Source of the DNA: Bryobacterales bacterium
GTDB taxonomy: Bacteria; Acidobacteriota; Terriglobia; Bryobacterales; Bryobacteraceae
DNA: 8,299 nucleotides
Reading direction: 5' to 3'
Assembly (NCBI GenBank): GCA_003142355.1
Contig: PLMF01000243.1
Location: forward strand, 1,937 to 10,235
Part shown: piece by piece, positions 1 through 5,501 of the stretch
How the letters are laid out: every line of letters starts with the position of its first letter
Numbering within the stretch: position 1 is the stretch's first letter
Made by a program: the position numbers and the translations under genes
The notes under the pieces: model-generated
Told to the model about the DNA's origin: nothing
The model's input: only the letters and a program-made list of their open reading frames with translations
Database searches by the model: none

Positions 1-53
1 ACTCATCGGGACGCTCTTTGGTGTCGCTGATGTAGTAACATAGGCGTTTCCCC

Positions 54-1400
54 ATGCACGAACATTCCAAGTTCCTACTGGCCGATAGCCAGATCCCCAC
101 GGTCTGGGTCAATGTGCTGCCGTCACTTCCGGAGCCGCTGGCCCCGCCGCTGAATCCCCAAACCCGCCAGCCGCTGGCACCGGAGGACCTGGCTGCCATC
201 TTCCCGATGGAGTTGATCCAACAGGAGTTCTCGCCCCAAGCGGAGATCGACATTCCGGGCGAGGTGATGGATATCTACCGGCTGTGGCGGGCCACGCCTC
301 TCTATCGCGCGCGGCAACTCGAAAAGGCGCTGGACACCCCGGCGCACATCTATTACAAGTACGAGGGCACCAGCCCCGCGGGCAGCCACAAACCCAACAC
401 GGCGGTGCCGCAGGCGTACTACAACAAGCGCGCCGGCATCAAGCGGCTGGCTACCGAGACGGGGGCCGGACAGTGGGGCAGCGCCCTCGCTCTCGCCTGC
501 CAGCTCTTCAAGATGGATTGCACGGTCTACATGGTGCGGATCAGCTACGATCAAAAACCGTACCGCCGCATGTTGATGCACGCCTGGGGCGCCGAGGTTT
601 TCCCCAGCCCCAGCGATCACACCAACTGCGGACGCGCCACGCTGGCCGCGTCGCCGGATTCGCCCGGCAGCCTGGGCATCGCCATCAGCGAAGCCGTGGA
701 GGATGCGGCCACCCACCCGGACACCAATTATTCGCTGGGCAGCGTGCTGAACCACGTCATGCTGCACCAGACCGTGATCGGCCAGGAAGCCAAGCTCCAG
801 ATGGAGCAAGCCGGCGAAGAGCCCGACGTGGTGATCGGCTGCTTTGGCGGCGGCAGCAACTTCGCCGGCCTGGGCCTGCCCTATGTTCTCGATCGCATCG
901 CCGGCAAAGGCCCGCGCATTGTGGCGGTGGAACCTTCGGCCTGTCCCAGCCTCACCAAGGGCACCTTCATGTACGACTACGGCGACACCTCCAAGCTGAC
1001 CCCGCTCCTCAAGATGTACACGCTGGGGCACGATTTCGTCCCGCCCGGCATTCACGCCGGCGGCCTGCGTTACCACGGCGCCTCGCCCCTGCTCAGCCAC
1101 CTGTTGAAACTCGGCTACATCGAAGCCAAGGCGTACAAGCAGCTACCGGTGTTCGAGGCGGCCATTCAGTTCACGCGCACCGAAGGGATTCTGCCCGCGC
1201 CGGAATCGGCGCACGCCATTCGCGCCGCCATGGACGAAGCCCTCGCCGCGCGCGAAGAAGGCCGCCCCAGGGTGATTCTGTTCAATCTCAGCGGCCACGG
1301 CCATTTCGACCTGGCGGCTTACGAGAACTACCTGACGGGCAAGCTTCAGGACTACGAGTATCCCGGCCGTGACGTGGAGCGAGCGCTCGCGGCGTTGTAA
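54..1400 (+). CDS. trpB: TrpB2-type tryptophan synthase beta chain (PLP enzyme)
   Basis: This cytosolic PLP enzyme should condense indole with L-serine to give L-tryptophan. The 448-residue length and the opening [15 protein letters not shown] fit the TrpB2 subfamily, which carries an N-terminal extension compared with classical TrpB. Visible landmarks are SHKPN with the Schiff-base lysine K113, ETGAGQWG with the catalytic glutamate E135, the PLP-phosphate loop GGGSN at 265-269, and HAGGLRYHG at 335-342, a TrpB2 hallmark. The start is fixed by an in-frame TAA at 36-38 and by the family-like N-terminus; the only ribosome-site candidate is a weak AGGCG at 42-46. No trpA or other trp gene lies nearby, so it acts alone here. 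TrpB2 proteins often do not pair with TrpA and have been proposed to salvage indole or act as serine deaminases; which applies cannot be read from the sequence. All key residues are present, so it looks intact. Confidence 0.95.
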   Translation: MHEHSKFLLADSQIPTVWVNVLPSLPEPLAPPLNPQTRQPLAPEDLAAIFPMELIQQEFSPQAEIDIPGEVMDIYRLWRATPLYRARQLEKALDTPAHIYYKYEGTSPAGSHKPNTAVPQAYYNKRAGIKRLATETGAGQWGSALALACQLFKMDCTVYMVRISYDQKPYRRMLMHAWGAEVFPSPSDHTNCGRATLAASPDSPGSLGIAISEAVEDAATHPDTNYSLGSVLNHVMLHQTVIGQEAKLQMEQAGEEPDVVIGCFGGGSNFAGLGLPYVLDRIAGKGPRIVAVEPSACPSLTKGTFMYDYGDTSKLTPLLKMYTLGHDFVPPGIHAGGLRYHGASPLLSHLLKLGYIEAKAYKQLPVFEAAIQFTRTEGILPAPESAHAIRAAMDEALAAREEGRPRVILFNLSGHGHFDLAAYENYLTGKLQDYEYPGRDVERALAAL

Positions 1401-1417
1401 GGGAGGGGGGGCGGCGC

Positions 1418-2158
1418 ATGAAGTCGCTCGGTTTGATTCTGTTGCTGACGTTGCCAGCCGCAGCCCAATGGCCTCGAATGGTGTTCGGTCCCAAGGGCGG
1501 CGGAGTGGATAACCCTCCTCCGCATTCCCTCAAGTACTTCACCGAATACCCTCGGCTGCGCGACGAAAGCAGGGATTTCTGCCCCCGCTGTACGCCCGAG
1601 CAAAGGCTTGCCGAGGCAAAACAAGAGAAAGCCCAAACGGACCTGCGGCTGGTGGCAATGCTGGGTGAGATTTCCGTGTATGATCTCTTCTACTACTTTG
1701 GCGGGAATGTAGAGCCCGAGTGGAAGTCGCTCCTGGTTCGGACAGGTCCCGATGAGTATCGGGAGATCTACCACGATCAGCCCACCTCGGGGAAGGTTGA
1801 AAACTCATTCATGATTGAGGCAGGTGAAAGCACGTTAGTCGGCGTAGTAGATGAGGTTCACAAGCAGGAAGAGCAAGAGCATTATTTTCTGATCGACCAA
1901 CGCGGGGTGATTCGCCTGGATTTTGGACCCGTGTGGGACGCGGCACAGAAGCTGGTGCCTGACGTCGAGGTTATGAGGGGTCACGTAAATGGGCGCCGTA
2001 ATTTCCCTGCCATGGCCATTCCGGTCGGTCTTATCGACCCTGAGCGGAATCGCTGTTGCGGCAAAGGCGTGGTCACCGTCGCCATCAAATTGGATCGGGG
2101 GCGAGTGGTAGTTATTGGAACCAAGTACGACCGTGATGCGGAGTATCCCTGGAATTGA
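1418..2158 (+). CDS. Secreted protein of unknown function
   Basis: I do not recognise this family. The 246-residue protein begins with a classical Sec signal peptide: one lysine, a leucine-rich core, then LPAAAQ, with likely cleavage around residues 16-17. The mature part has a CxxC pair (C55, C58) in a Cys-Pro-Arg-Cys context and a Cys-Cys pair at 213-214, which could form disulfides outside the cytoplasm. Residues 62-75 look helical and charged (EQRLAEAKQEKAQ). The middle and end alternate short hydrophobic strands with glycine/aspartate turns (LIDQRGVIRLDFGP, VVTVAIKLDRGRVVVIG), suggesting a beta-rich domain. No catalytic motif is visible. The start is supported by a purine-rich ribosome site at 1401-1410 and by the signal peptide. 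It follows trpB by 17 bp, so co-transcription is possible, but the functions appear unrelated. Its base composition looks less GC-rich than trpB. Confidence 0.8.
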   Translation: MKSLGLILLLTLPAAAQWPRMVFGPKGGGVDNPPPHSLKYFTEYPRLRDESRDFCPRCTPEQRLAEAKQEKAQTDLRLVAMLGEISVYDLFYYFGGNVEPEWKSLLVRTGPDEYREIYHDQPTSGKVENSFMIEAGESTLVGVVDEVHKQEEQEHYFLIDQRGVIRLDFGPVWDAAQKLVPDVEVMRGHVNGRRNFPAMAIPVGLIDPERNRCCGKGVVTVAIKLDRGRVVVIGTKYDRDAEYPWN

Positions 2159-2192
2159 CCCCACGACACGTCGCGGCGCTGTGAGAAATGGC

Positions 2193-2468
2193 ATGACCGT
2201 TTCCCATCTTAATTCCGGAGAACGCGTACGGGACGTACACGTCACTGAGGACACACTGGCGGTGGACCTCGCAGACGGGCGCACCATCATCGTTCCCCTG
2301 ACGTGGTATCCCCGGCTTTTGAGCGCTACCATGGAACAGCGATCTCGCTGGAAAGTAAGCGGCGCAGGCTATGGGATTCACTGGCCGGAGATTGGTGAGG
2401 ACTTGAGCACGGAAGGCCTGCTCCGCGGCGCGCCTGCCGCCGCGGAACCCGCTCGTCTTAGCCGCTAG
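2193..2468 (+). CDS. DUF2442 domain protein (toxin-antitoxin associated)
   Basis: The 91-residue protein matches the DUF2442 pattern: VRDVHVTEDTLAVDLADGRT, then a strand with PLTWYPRLL, and the signature GYGIHWPEIGEDLSTEGLLRG near the end. DUF2442 proteins usually sit directly after a DUF4160 gene and are thought to form a toxin-antitoxin-like pair, with DUF2442 as the presumed antitoxin; biochemical evidence is thin. Here no DUF4160 gene is present: the upstream neighbour is the secreted protein, 34 bp away. I chose the ATG at 2193 because the family fold begins a few residues later. The same frame is open back to an ATG at 2115, but that would overlap the previous gene and add 26 residues that do not look family-like. 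The tail after RGAPA (AAAEPARLSR) is low complexity. The family call is firm; function and start are less so. Confidence 0.82.
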   Translation: MTVSHLNSGERVRDVHVTEDTLAVDLADGRTIIVPLTWYPRLLSATMEQRSRWKVSGAGYGIHWPEIGEDLSTEGLLRGAPAAAEPARLSR

Positions 2469-2542
2469 ACTGGGCGGGCCGCGCGGATCGCGGATGCCCA
2501 CACAGTGTGCGGCGCCGCGGGCCGACTTCCCAGACCGTCGCA

Positions 2543-2555
2543 TCTCGAAGCGAGA
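2543..2555. promoter_or_regulatory. Inverted repeat, candidate operator of first PIN module
   Basis: TCTCG-AAG-CGAGA is a perfect 5-bp inverted repeat with a 3-base spacer. It ends 15 bp before the -10-like box at 2571, so it covers the place where a -35 element would sit. Type II antitoxins commonly repress their own operon by binding such repeats. The arms are short and a chance match is possible in GC-rich DNA, so the operator role is inference. Confidence 0.35.
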
Positions 2556-2570
2556 AGCAAAGGATCGGCG

Positions 2571-2576
2571 TAGAAT
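2571..2576 (+). promoter_or_regulatory. -10-like box TAGAAT before the DUF104/PIN module
   Basis: TAGAAT matches TATAAT at five of six positions and lies 9 bp before the ATG at 2586, in the 117-bp gap after the DUF2442 gene. No good -35 hexamer is visible at 16-18 bp spacing. With normal spacing transcription would start about 2583-2585, giving almost no leader. The rest of the gap holds nothing I can identify apart from the inverted repeat at 2543-2555. Confidence 0.5.
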
Positions 2577-2585
2577 AGGGATGTC

Positions 2586-2861
2586 ATGACCAAGCAAGTG
2601 GAGGCCATATATGAAAATGGCGTGCTCCGTCCTTTGGAGCCGCTGCCGCTTGCCGAACGCGAGCGCGTGACCGTGACGATCGGCATCGGCTCGGACACGC
2701 CCAGACACAGCCACCCGGACGTGGAATTCATCGAGCGGGCCAGGCGCGAACTCGCATCGGTGGACTCGATTCCGACGCTCGAAGAAGTGCGCCAGATGCT
2801 ATCCAAGGACAAGAGCTCGTGGGCCGACTACATCACTGCCGAGCGCGAGGATCGGCTCTGA
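2586..2861 (+). CDS. DUF104/AF2212-like antitoxin of a VapC-type pair
   Basis: The N-terminal half (residues 3-34, beginning KQVEAIYENGVLRPLEPL and ending in a VTVTIG strand) is the signature of the DUF104/UPF0165 family, small beta-rich proteins that pair with PIN-domain toxins. The protein has 91 residues; the C-terminal part (about 48-91) includes SIPTLEEVRQMLSK and AEREDRL, a helical tail of the kind antitoxins use to wrap and block the partner's active site. Its stop codon directly abuts the toxin's GTG start, so the two are co-transcribed and probably translationally coupled. No clear Shine-Dalgarno precedes the ATG; a -10-like box only 9 bp upstream suggests a very short leader. It likely represses its own promoter, as known antitoxins do, but the DNA-binding site is not proven. 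Confidence 0.87.
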   Translation: MTKQVEAIYENGVLRPLEPLPLAERERVTVTIGIGSDTPRHSHPDVEFIERARRELASVDSIPTLEEVRQMLSKDKSSWADYITAEREDRL

Positions 2862-3329
2862 GTGGCTTCCTACTTTCTGGATTCCAGCGCCGTCGTAAAG
2901 CTCTATCACCCGGAGGCGGGTTCGGCGACCATTCAGAAGATCTTCGCGGAGCCGGAAAGTCGCATCCTGGTTTCACGCCTCGCCGTGGTTGAGGTTCGAT
3001 CCGCGTTTGCCGGTAAACTGCGCATGCGGGCGATCACGGAACGGGACGCGCGGCTGTCGTTGGCTCGTTTCAAGTCCGACCTGGTGGCAGGCTTGATTGA
3101 GGTGTTCGCGCTAACGGAATTTCACTACGGGATGGCCGAACAACTCATTGAAAAACACTGGACACGGCAGCGCCTCCGGACGCTCGACTCCCTCCAGTTG
3201 GCCGTTGCCCTCGATCTGCGTGAGCAAGGTTTAATTGAGAACTTCGTCGCAGCAGACAAGAAATTGGGCGAGGTGGCGGCAGCCGAGGGCTTGTCTGTCC
3301 TGAATCCCGACCCATCGCTGCCCGCCTGA
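2862..3329 (+). CDS. vapC: PIN-domain ribonuclease toxin (VapC-like)
   Basis: The 155-residue protein is a PIN-domain nuclease, a Mg-dependent endoribonuclease family whose VapC members cut tRNA or rRNA and stop growth when free of antitoxin. The acidic active-site residues are all visible: D7 in YFLDSSAVVKLY, E44 in VVEVRSA, D109 in RTLDSLQLAVAL and D132 in VAADKKL. It therefore looks catalytically intact and of normal length. Translation starts at GTG, immediately after the antitoxin's TGA, with AGGA at 2848-2851 inside the antitoxin gene as ribosome site; the next methionine lies well inside the domain. The weak start codon and coupling fit the need for antitoxin to exceed toxin. Its RNA target cannot be inferred from sequence. 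Confidence 0.9.
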   Translation: MASYFLDSSAVVKLYHPEAGSATIQKIFAEPESRILVSRLAVVEVRSAFAGKLRMRAITERDARLSLARFKSDLVAGLIEVFALTEFHYGMAEQLIEKHWTRQRLRTLDSLQLAVALDLREQGLIENFVAADKKLGEVAAAEGLSVLNPDPSLPA

Positions 3330-3360
3330 TCTCCTCAGCAACTGTTCTCGCCAACCCCCT

Positions 3361-3372
3361 CGCGCCTGCGCG
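3361..3372. promoter_or_regulatory. Inverted repeat, candidate operator of second PIN module
   Basis: CGCGC-CT-GCGCG forms 5-bp perfect arms and ends on the first base of the -10-like GATAAT. It lies in the 66-bp gap between the two PIN modules, in the same position relative to the -10 box region as the repeat before the first module. An autoregulatory operator is plausible, but alternating C/G repeats arise easily by chance in such DNA. Confidence 0.3.
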
Positions 3373-3377
3373 ATAAT
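3372..3377 (+). promoter_or_regulatory. -10-like box GATAAT before the UPF0175/DUF3368 module
   Basis: GATAAT matches TATAAT at five of six positions. It lies 18 bp before the ATG at 3396, leaving room for a short leader that carries a Shine-Dalgarno (AGGAAG, 3383-3388). No convincing -35 is seen. It suggests the second module can be transcribed independently of the first, although read-through from upstream is also possible. Confidence 0.45.
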
Positions 3378-3395
3378 GGTTGAGGAAGAGTCGGC

Positions 3396-3659
3396 ATGCA
3401 CGTTCATTTGGATGTTCCCGAAGAGGTGGCGCGCCAGTTCGGCGCCGAGCCCGGCGGCATCACCCGCGTGGCAATCGAAGCCCTGGCCCTCGAAGGAGTG
3501 CGTTCCGGCAAACTGACCGAACACCAGGCCCGTGAGATGCTGGGCATTCGATCTCGCTACGAGATGGACGGGTTCCTCAAAGCGCACGGCGTGCCCCTGC
3601 CAACTACGTTGGAGCAGATTGTCGCCGACAGCGAGACTGCCATCGCATTCTCCAAATGA
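3396..3659 (+). CDS. UPF0175 family antitoxin
   Basis: The 87-residue protein fits the UPF0175 family. Residues 1-20 resemble the short N-terminal strand and helix (VHLDVPEEVARQFG). The core has the family pattern LTEHQAREMLGIRSRYEMDG around residues 40-59, where a helix-turn-helix-like DNA-binding segment is expected, followed by FLKAHGVPLP. UPF0175 proteins are repeatedly found before DUF3368 PIN proteins and are regarded as their antitoxins. Here the ATG of the DUF3368 gene overlaps this gene's stop (ATGA, 3656-3659), a hallmark of coupled translation. A good ribosome site, AGGAAG, lies 7 bp before the start. Autorepression of the GATAAT promoter is likely but unproven. Confidence 0.87.
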   Translation: MHVHLDVPEEVARQFGAEPGGITRVAIEALALEGVRSGKLTEHQAREMLGIRSRYEMDGFLKAHGVPLPTTLEQIVADSETAIAFSK

Positions 3660-4159
3660 CGGTCGTCGTCTCAGACACCTCACCCCTCAACTATCTGGTG
3701 ATGATCGGAGAAATCGCCATCCTCCATCGTCTGTATGACAAAGTCTTGGTTCCTGCCGAAGTTCTGGCGGAGCTGCAAGATGATGGGGCGCCATCGGAAG
3801 TCCTGCAGTGGGTTCGGTCGCAGCCCGGCTGGCTCGAGGTTCGCAGAGTAGATATCCATCGCGATGAAACTGCCCTGAACCAGCTTGGCGAGGGTGAGCG
3901 TGCGGCAATTCTTCTAGCGCAGCAGGAGTCCGACGTGCTGTTAATCATCGATGATGCCGCTGGTCGCGCAGAAGCCAACCGGCGAAATATTCCGAACACC
4001 GGAACTCTGGGTGTACTCAGGGCAGCCGCGATACTTGGATTCGTAGATCTTCCCTCGGCCCTGGCACGCTTGGCGGCCACGAACTTCCGGGCTTCGAAAT
4101 CTTTGTTAGACGATCTGCTTGCAGAGAGTTTTGAACGTAAGCGGCACTTGGACGGGTAG
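3656..4159 (+). CDS. DUF3368 PIN-like toxin
   Basis: The 167-residue protein belongs to the DUF3368 branch of the PIN superfamily, the usual partner of UPF0175 antitoxins and a presumed ribonuclease. Visible active-site candidates are D7 in VVSDTSPLNYL, E35 in VPAEVLAEL, E79/E81 in LGEGERAAILLA, and D99/D100 in LLIIDDAAGR. The family motif TGTLGVLRAA occurs at about 115-124, and a helical C-terminus (133-162) follows. Nothing suggests truncation or decay. No separate Shine-Dalgarno is seen; the four-base overlap with the antitoxin implies translation by re-initiation. Toxicity of this branch has been tested for few members, so the toxin role rests on family context. It is distinct in sequence from the VapC-like PIN gene at 2862-3329, so the two modules are not a recent duplication. 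Confidence 0.87.
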   Translation: MTVVVSDTSPLNYLVMIGEIAILHRLYDKVLVPAEVLAELQDDGAPSEVLQWVRSQPGWLEVRRVDIHRDETALNQLGEGERAAILLAQQESDVLLIIDDAAGRAEANRRNIPNTGTLGVLRAAAILGFVDLPSALARLAATNFRASKSLLDDLLAESFERKRHLDG

Positions 4160-4255
4160 TCGGTCCCGGACAGGTGGTGACGTGTGGCGTCCGAAGCGCG
4201 TCTTGGGAACTCGCCGAAATATGGGCCGCCGTGAGAACCTTCCCGGCAGTTCGCG

Positions 4256-4477
4256 ATGAAGAAAGCCGAGCGGTTGGCGAAGCTCGATTGGAATCCTGCC
4301 CTCGGCCCGCTCGAATCGCCGTGGTGCGAAAGCTGTTTCGGCCGGGCACATCCGCTGTTCCTGTGCGACGACCGTGTGCACTTCCTCTGCAAATCCTGCT
4401 TGACGGCGTGTCCCAACTGCGGCAAGCCGTTCTGTCGGGCGTGCCAGCCGAAGTGCCGGTGCGGCGCTACGGGCTGA
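4256..4477 (+). CDS. Small cysteine-rich zinc-ribbon-like protein
   Basis: I do not recognise a named family. The 73-residue product starts with a basic helix (KKAERLAKL), then LDWNPALGPLESP, and then packs 11 cysteines into residues 24-69: CxxC at 24/27, C37, CxxC at 45/48, CxxC at 52/55, CxxC at 60/63, and CxC at 67/69. This spacing suggests two or more zinc-binding knuckles, similar to zinc ribbons or RING-like modules used for protein or nucleic-acid contacts. Its start is weak: no Shine-Dalgarno precedes the ATG and there is a 96-bp gap after the DUF3368 gene. The frame is closed upstream by TGA at 4232-4234, so it may instead be the surviving C-terminal end of a longer gene. The cysteine pattern makes coding very likely; expression as an independent protein is less sure. 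Its stop lies 12 bp from the convergent reductase stop. Confidence 0.6.
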   Translation: MKKAERLAKLDWNPALGPLESPWCESCFGRAHPLFLCDDRVHFLCKSCLTACPNCGKPFCRACQPKCRCGATG

Positions 4478-4493
4478 CGCGGGCGGCCGTCAG
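4474..4493. terminator. Hairpin spanning two convergent stop codons
   Basis: CTGACG at 4474-4479 and CGTCAG at 4488-4493 form a 6-bp perfect stem with an 8-base GC-rich loop. The left arm contains the TGA of the cysteine-rich gene and the right arm the TCA (TGA on the minus strand) of the reductase gene. It could act as a two-way terminator between the convergent genes, but no T-tract follows on either side, so intrinsic termination is uncertain. Confidence 0.35.
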
Positions 4494-5419
4494 TCGGCAG
4501 CGACGCGAAGATGCTCGGTGGCTCCAGCCGGCCTGGCGATCTCAATGCCGGCCATCTTCTCAATCGCGGTGACGATGCCGGAGTGGTCGTAGTCGCCTTT
4601 GCCCTCGTTCATCAGCGACATGATCAGCCCCTGAACGATGCTGGTGAGAGGCAGCGGCACCTTATATTCTTCGGCGGCCTGCAGGGCATAACGCAAATCT
4701 TTTTGGTGGAGGCGAATCCGGAAACCCGGTTTGAAATTGCGCGCGATCGCCATGGGCGCTTTGGCGTTCAAAACCGTGCTGCCGGCCAGACCGCCTTTGA
4801 TGGCGTTGACAACCACTTCCGGGTCGAGGCCGGCTCGGGTGGCCAGTACCAGGGCTTCGCCCATCGCGGCAATGTTGCAGGCCACGATAATCTGGTTGGC
4901 GAGCTTGGTCATGTTACCCGCGCCCACCGGACCGGTAAGGGTCACCGAAGAACCCATCAAGTGAAGGATGGGCGACAGCTTGTCGAAAACCGCTCGGTCC
5001 CCGCCGACCATAATCGCCAGAGTGCCGTCGATGGCCTTGGGCTCGCCGCCGCTCACGGGCGCATCCAGGAATTCCACACCCTTCTCCGCGCAAGCCTTGC
5101 CGACTTTCTGCGACACGATCGGGTTGATGGAGCTCATGTCCATCAGCGTGGAACCGGGCCGTGCGCCTTCGAGCACGCCATTCGGGCCAAGGACCGCCTT
5201 CTCCACGTCCGGCCCGTCGGGCAGCATCGTGATAATGATATCGGACCGTTCCGCGACGCCTTTGGCCGAAGAGGACGACGTGGCGCCGGCCGCGACCAAC
5301 TCCTTGACGCCGGCGGGAAAGATATCGTAAACCACTACCTTGTTCCCCGCCTTCAAGAGGTTTCGCGCCATGGGCCTGCCCATTACGCCGAGACCGATGA
5401 ATCCTATTTTGCTGGACAT
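4490..5419 (-). CDS. garR: 2-hydroxy-3-oxopropionate (tartronate semialdehyde) reductase, GarR/GlxR-like
   Basis: This 309-residue protein belongs to the beta-hydroxyacid dehydrogenase family, which includes 3-hydroxyisobutyrate dehydrogenase. The N-terminal Rossmann fold shows GFIGLGVMGRPMARN (6-20), the glycine-rich NAD(P) loop. Substrate and catalytic elements are DAPVSGG (119-125), the catalytic lysine K172 in GNMTKLANQ, and KDL at 240-242. Close wording to GarR/GlxR, notably GGEPKAIDGTL and GGLAGSTVLNAKAP then NFKPGFRI, favours reduction of tartronate semialdehyde to D-glycerate in glyoxylate or aldarate breakdown over 3-hydroxyisobutyrate oxidation. The ATG at 5419 is chosen because a strong ribosome site precedes it and the Rossmann strand begins at once; the frame is open to 5629, but the added residues are not family-like. 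It lies 82 bp after the aldo/keto reductase on the same strand, so an operon is likely. Subfamily specificity is an inference. Confidence 0.88.
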   Translation of the reverse strand: MSSKIGFIGLGVMGRPMARNLLKAGNKVVVYDIFPAGVKELVAAGATSSSSAKGVAERSDIIITMLPDGPDVEKAVLGPNGVLEGARPGSTLMDMSSINPIVSQKVGKACAEKGVEFLDAPVSGGEPKAIDGTLAIMVGGDRAVFDKLSPILHLMGSSVTLTGPVGAGNMTKLANQIIVACNIAAMGEALVLATRAGLDPEVVVNAIKGGLAGSTVLNAKAPMAIARNFKPGFRIRLHQKDLRYALQAAEEYKVPLPLTSIVQGLIMSLMNEGKGDYDHSGIVTAIEKMAGIEIARPAGATEHLRVAAD

Positions 5420-5427
5420 CGTGAATT

Positions 5428-5436
5428 CCCCTCCTT
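5428..5436 (-). promoter_or_regulatory. Strong ribosome binding site that fixes the garR start
   Basis: On the minus strand AAGGAGGGG lies with its core GGAGG 10 bases before the ATG at 5419. It is the clearest Shine-Dalgarno in the window and argues against the upstream in-frame starts at 5446 and 5629. No separate promoter is obvious in the 82-bp gap, which fits co-transcription with the upstream aldo/keto reductase. Confidence 0.7.
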
Positions 5437-5501
5437 GGGTCCTCATATGTTTGGATGAAGCACGGGACGGCGGAGATTCACGCGGATTCGGGAATGTCGG
5501 C

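Noticed and set aside
123..1100. Long open frame on the minus strand opposite trpB
   Set aside because: Its translation is rich in Arg, Gly, Ala and His with no family motif, and it mirrors the codon bias of the intact trpB gene on the other strand.
2164..2173. CGAC-AC-GTCG inverted repeat before the DUF2442 gene
   Set aside because: Four-base arms are too short to separate from chance, and there is no -10-like box beside it.
2115..2192. Longer DUF2442 start overlapping the secreted-protein gene
   Set aside because: The added 26 residues do not resemble the family and the family-like segment begins just after the ATG at 2193.
4160..4255. Gap between the DUF3368 and cysteine-rich genes
   Set aside because: No convincing promoter, hairpin with T-tract or RNA gene could be found; the short GTCC-C-GGAC repeat at 4162-4171 is too small to support a call.
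4174..4572. Plus-strand open frame across the cysteine-rich gene and the reductase end
   Set aside because: It crosses two convergent genes in another frame, and its translation lacks the cysteine pairs that mark the true frame.
5423..5449. CATATG and GAATTC sites flanking a strong ribosome site, resembling a cloning vector
   Set aside because: Both flanks run on into natural reductase genes with matching codon use; the two six-base sites are best explained by chance.
4511..5458. Long plus-strand open frame opposite the GarR-like gene
   Set aside because: The minus-strand frame carries a complete Rossmann motif and catalytic lysine; this one is a high-GC antisense shadow.
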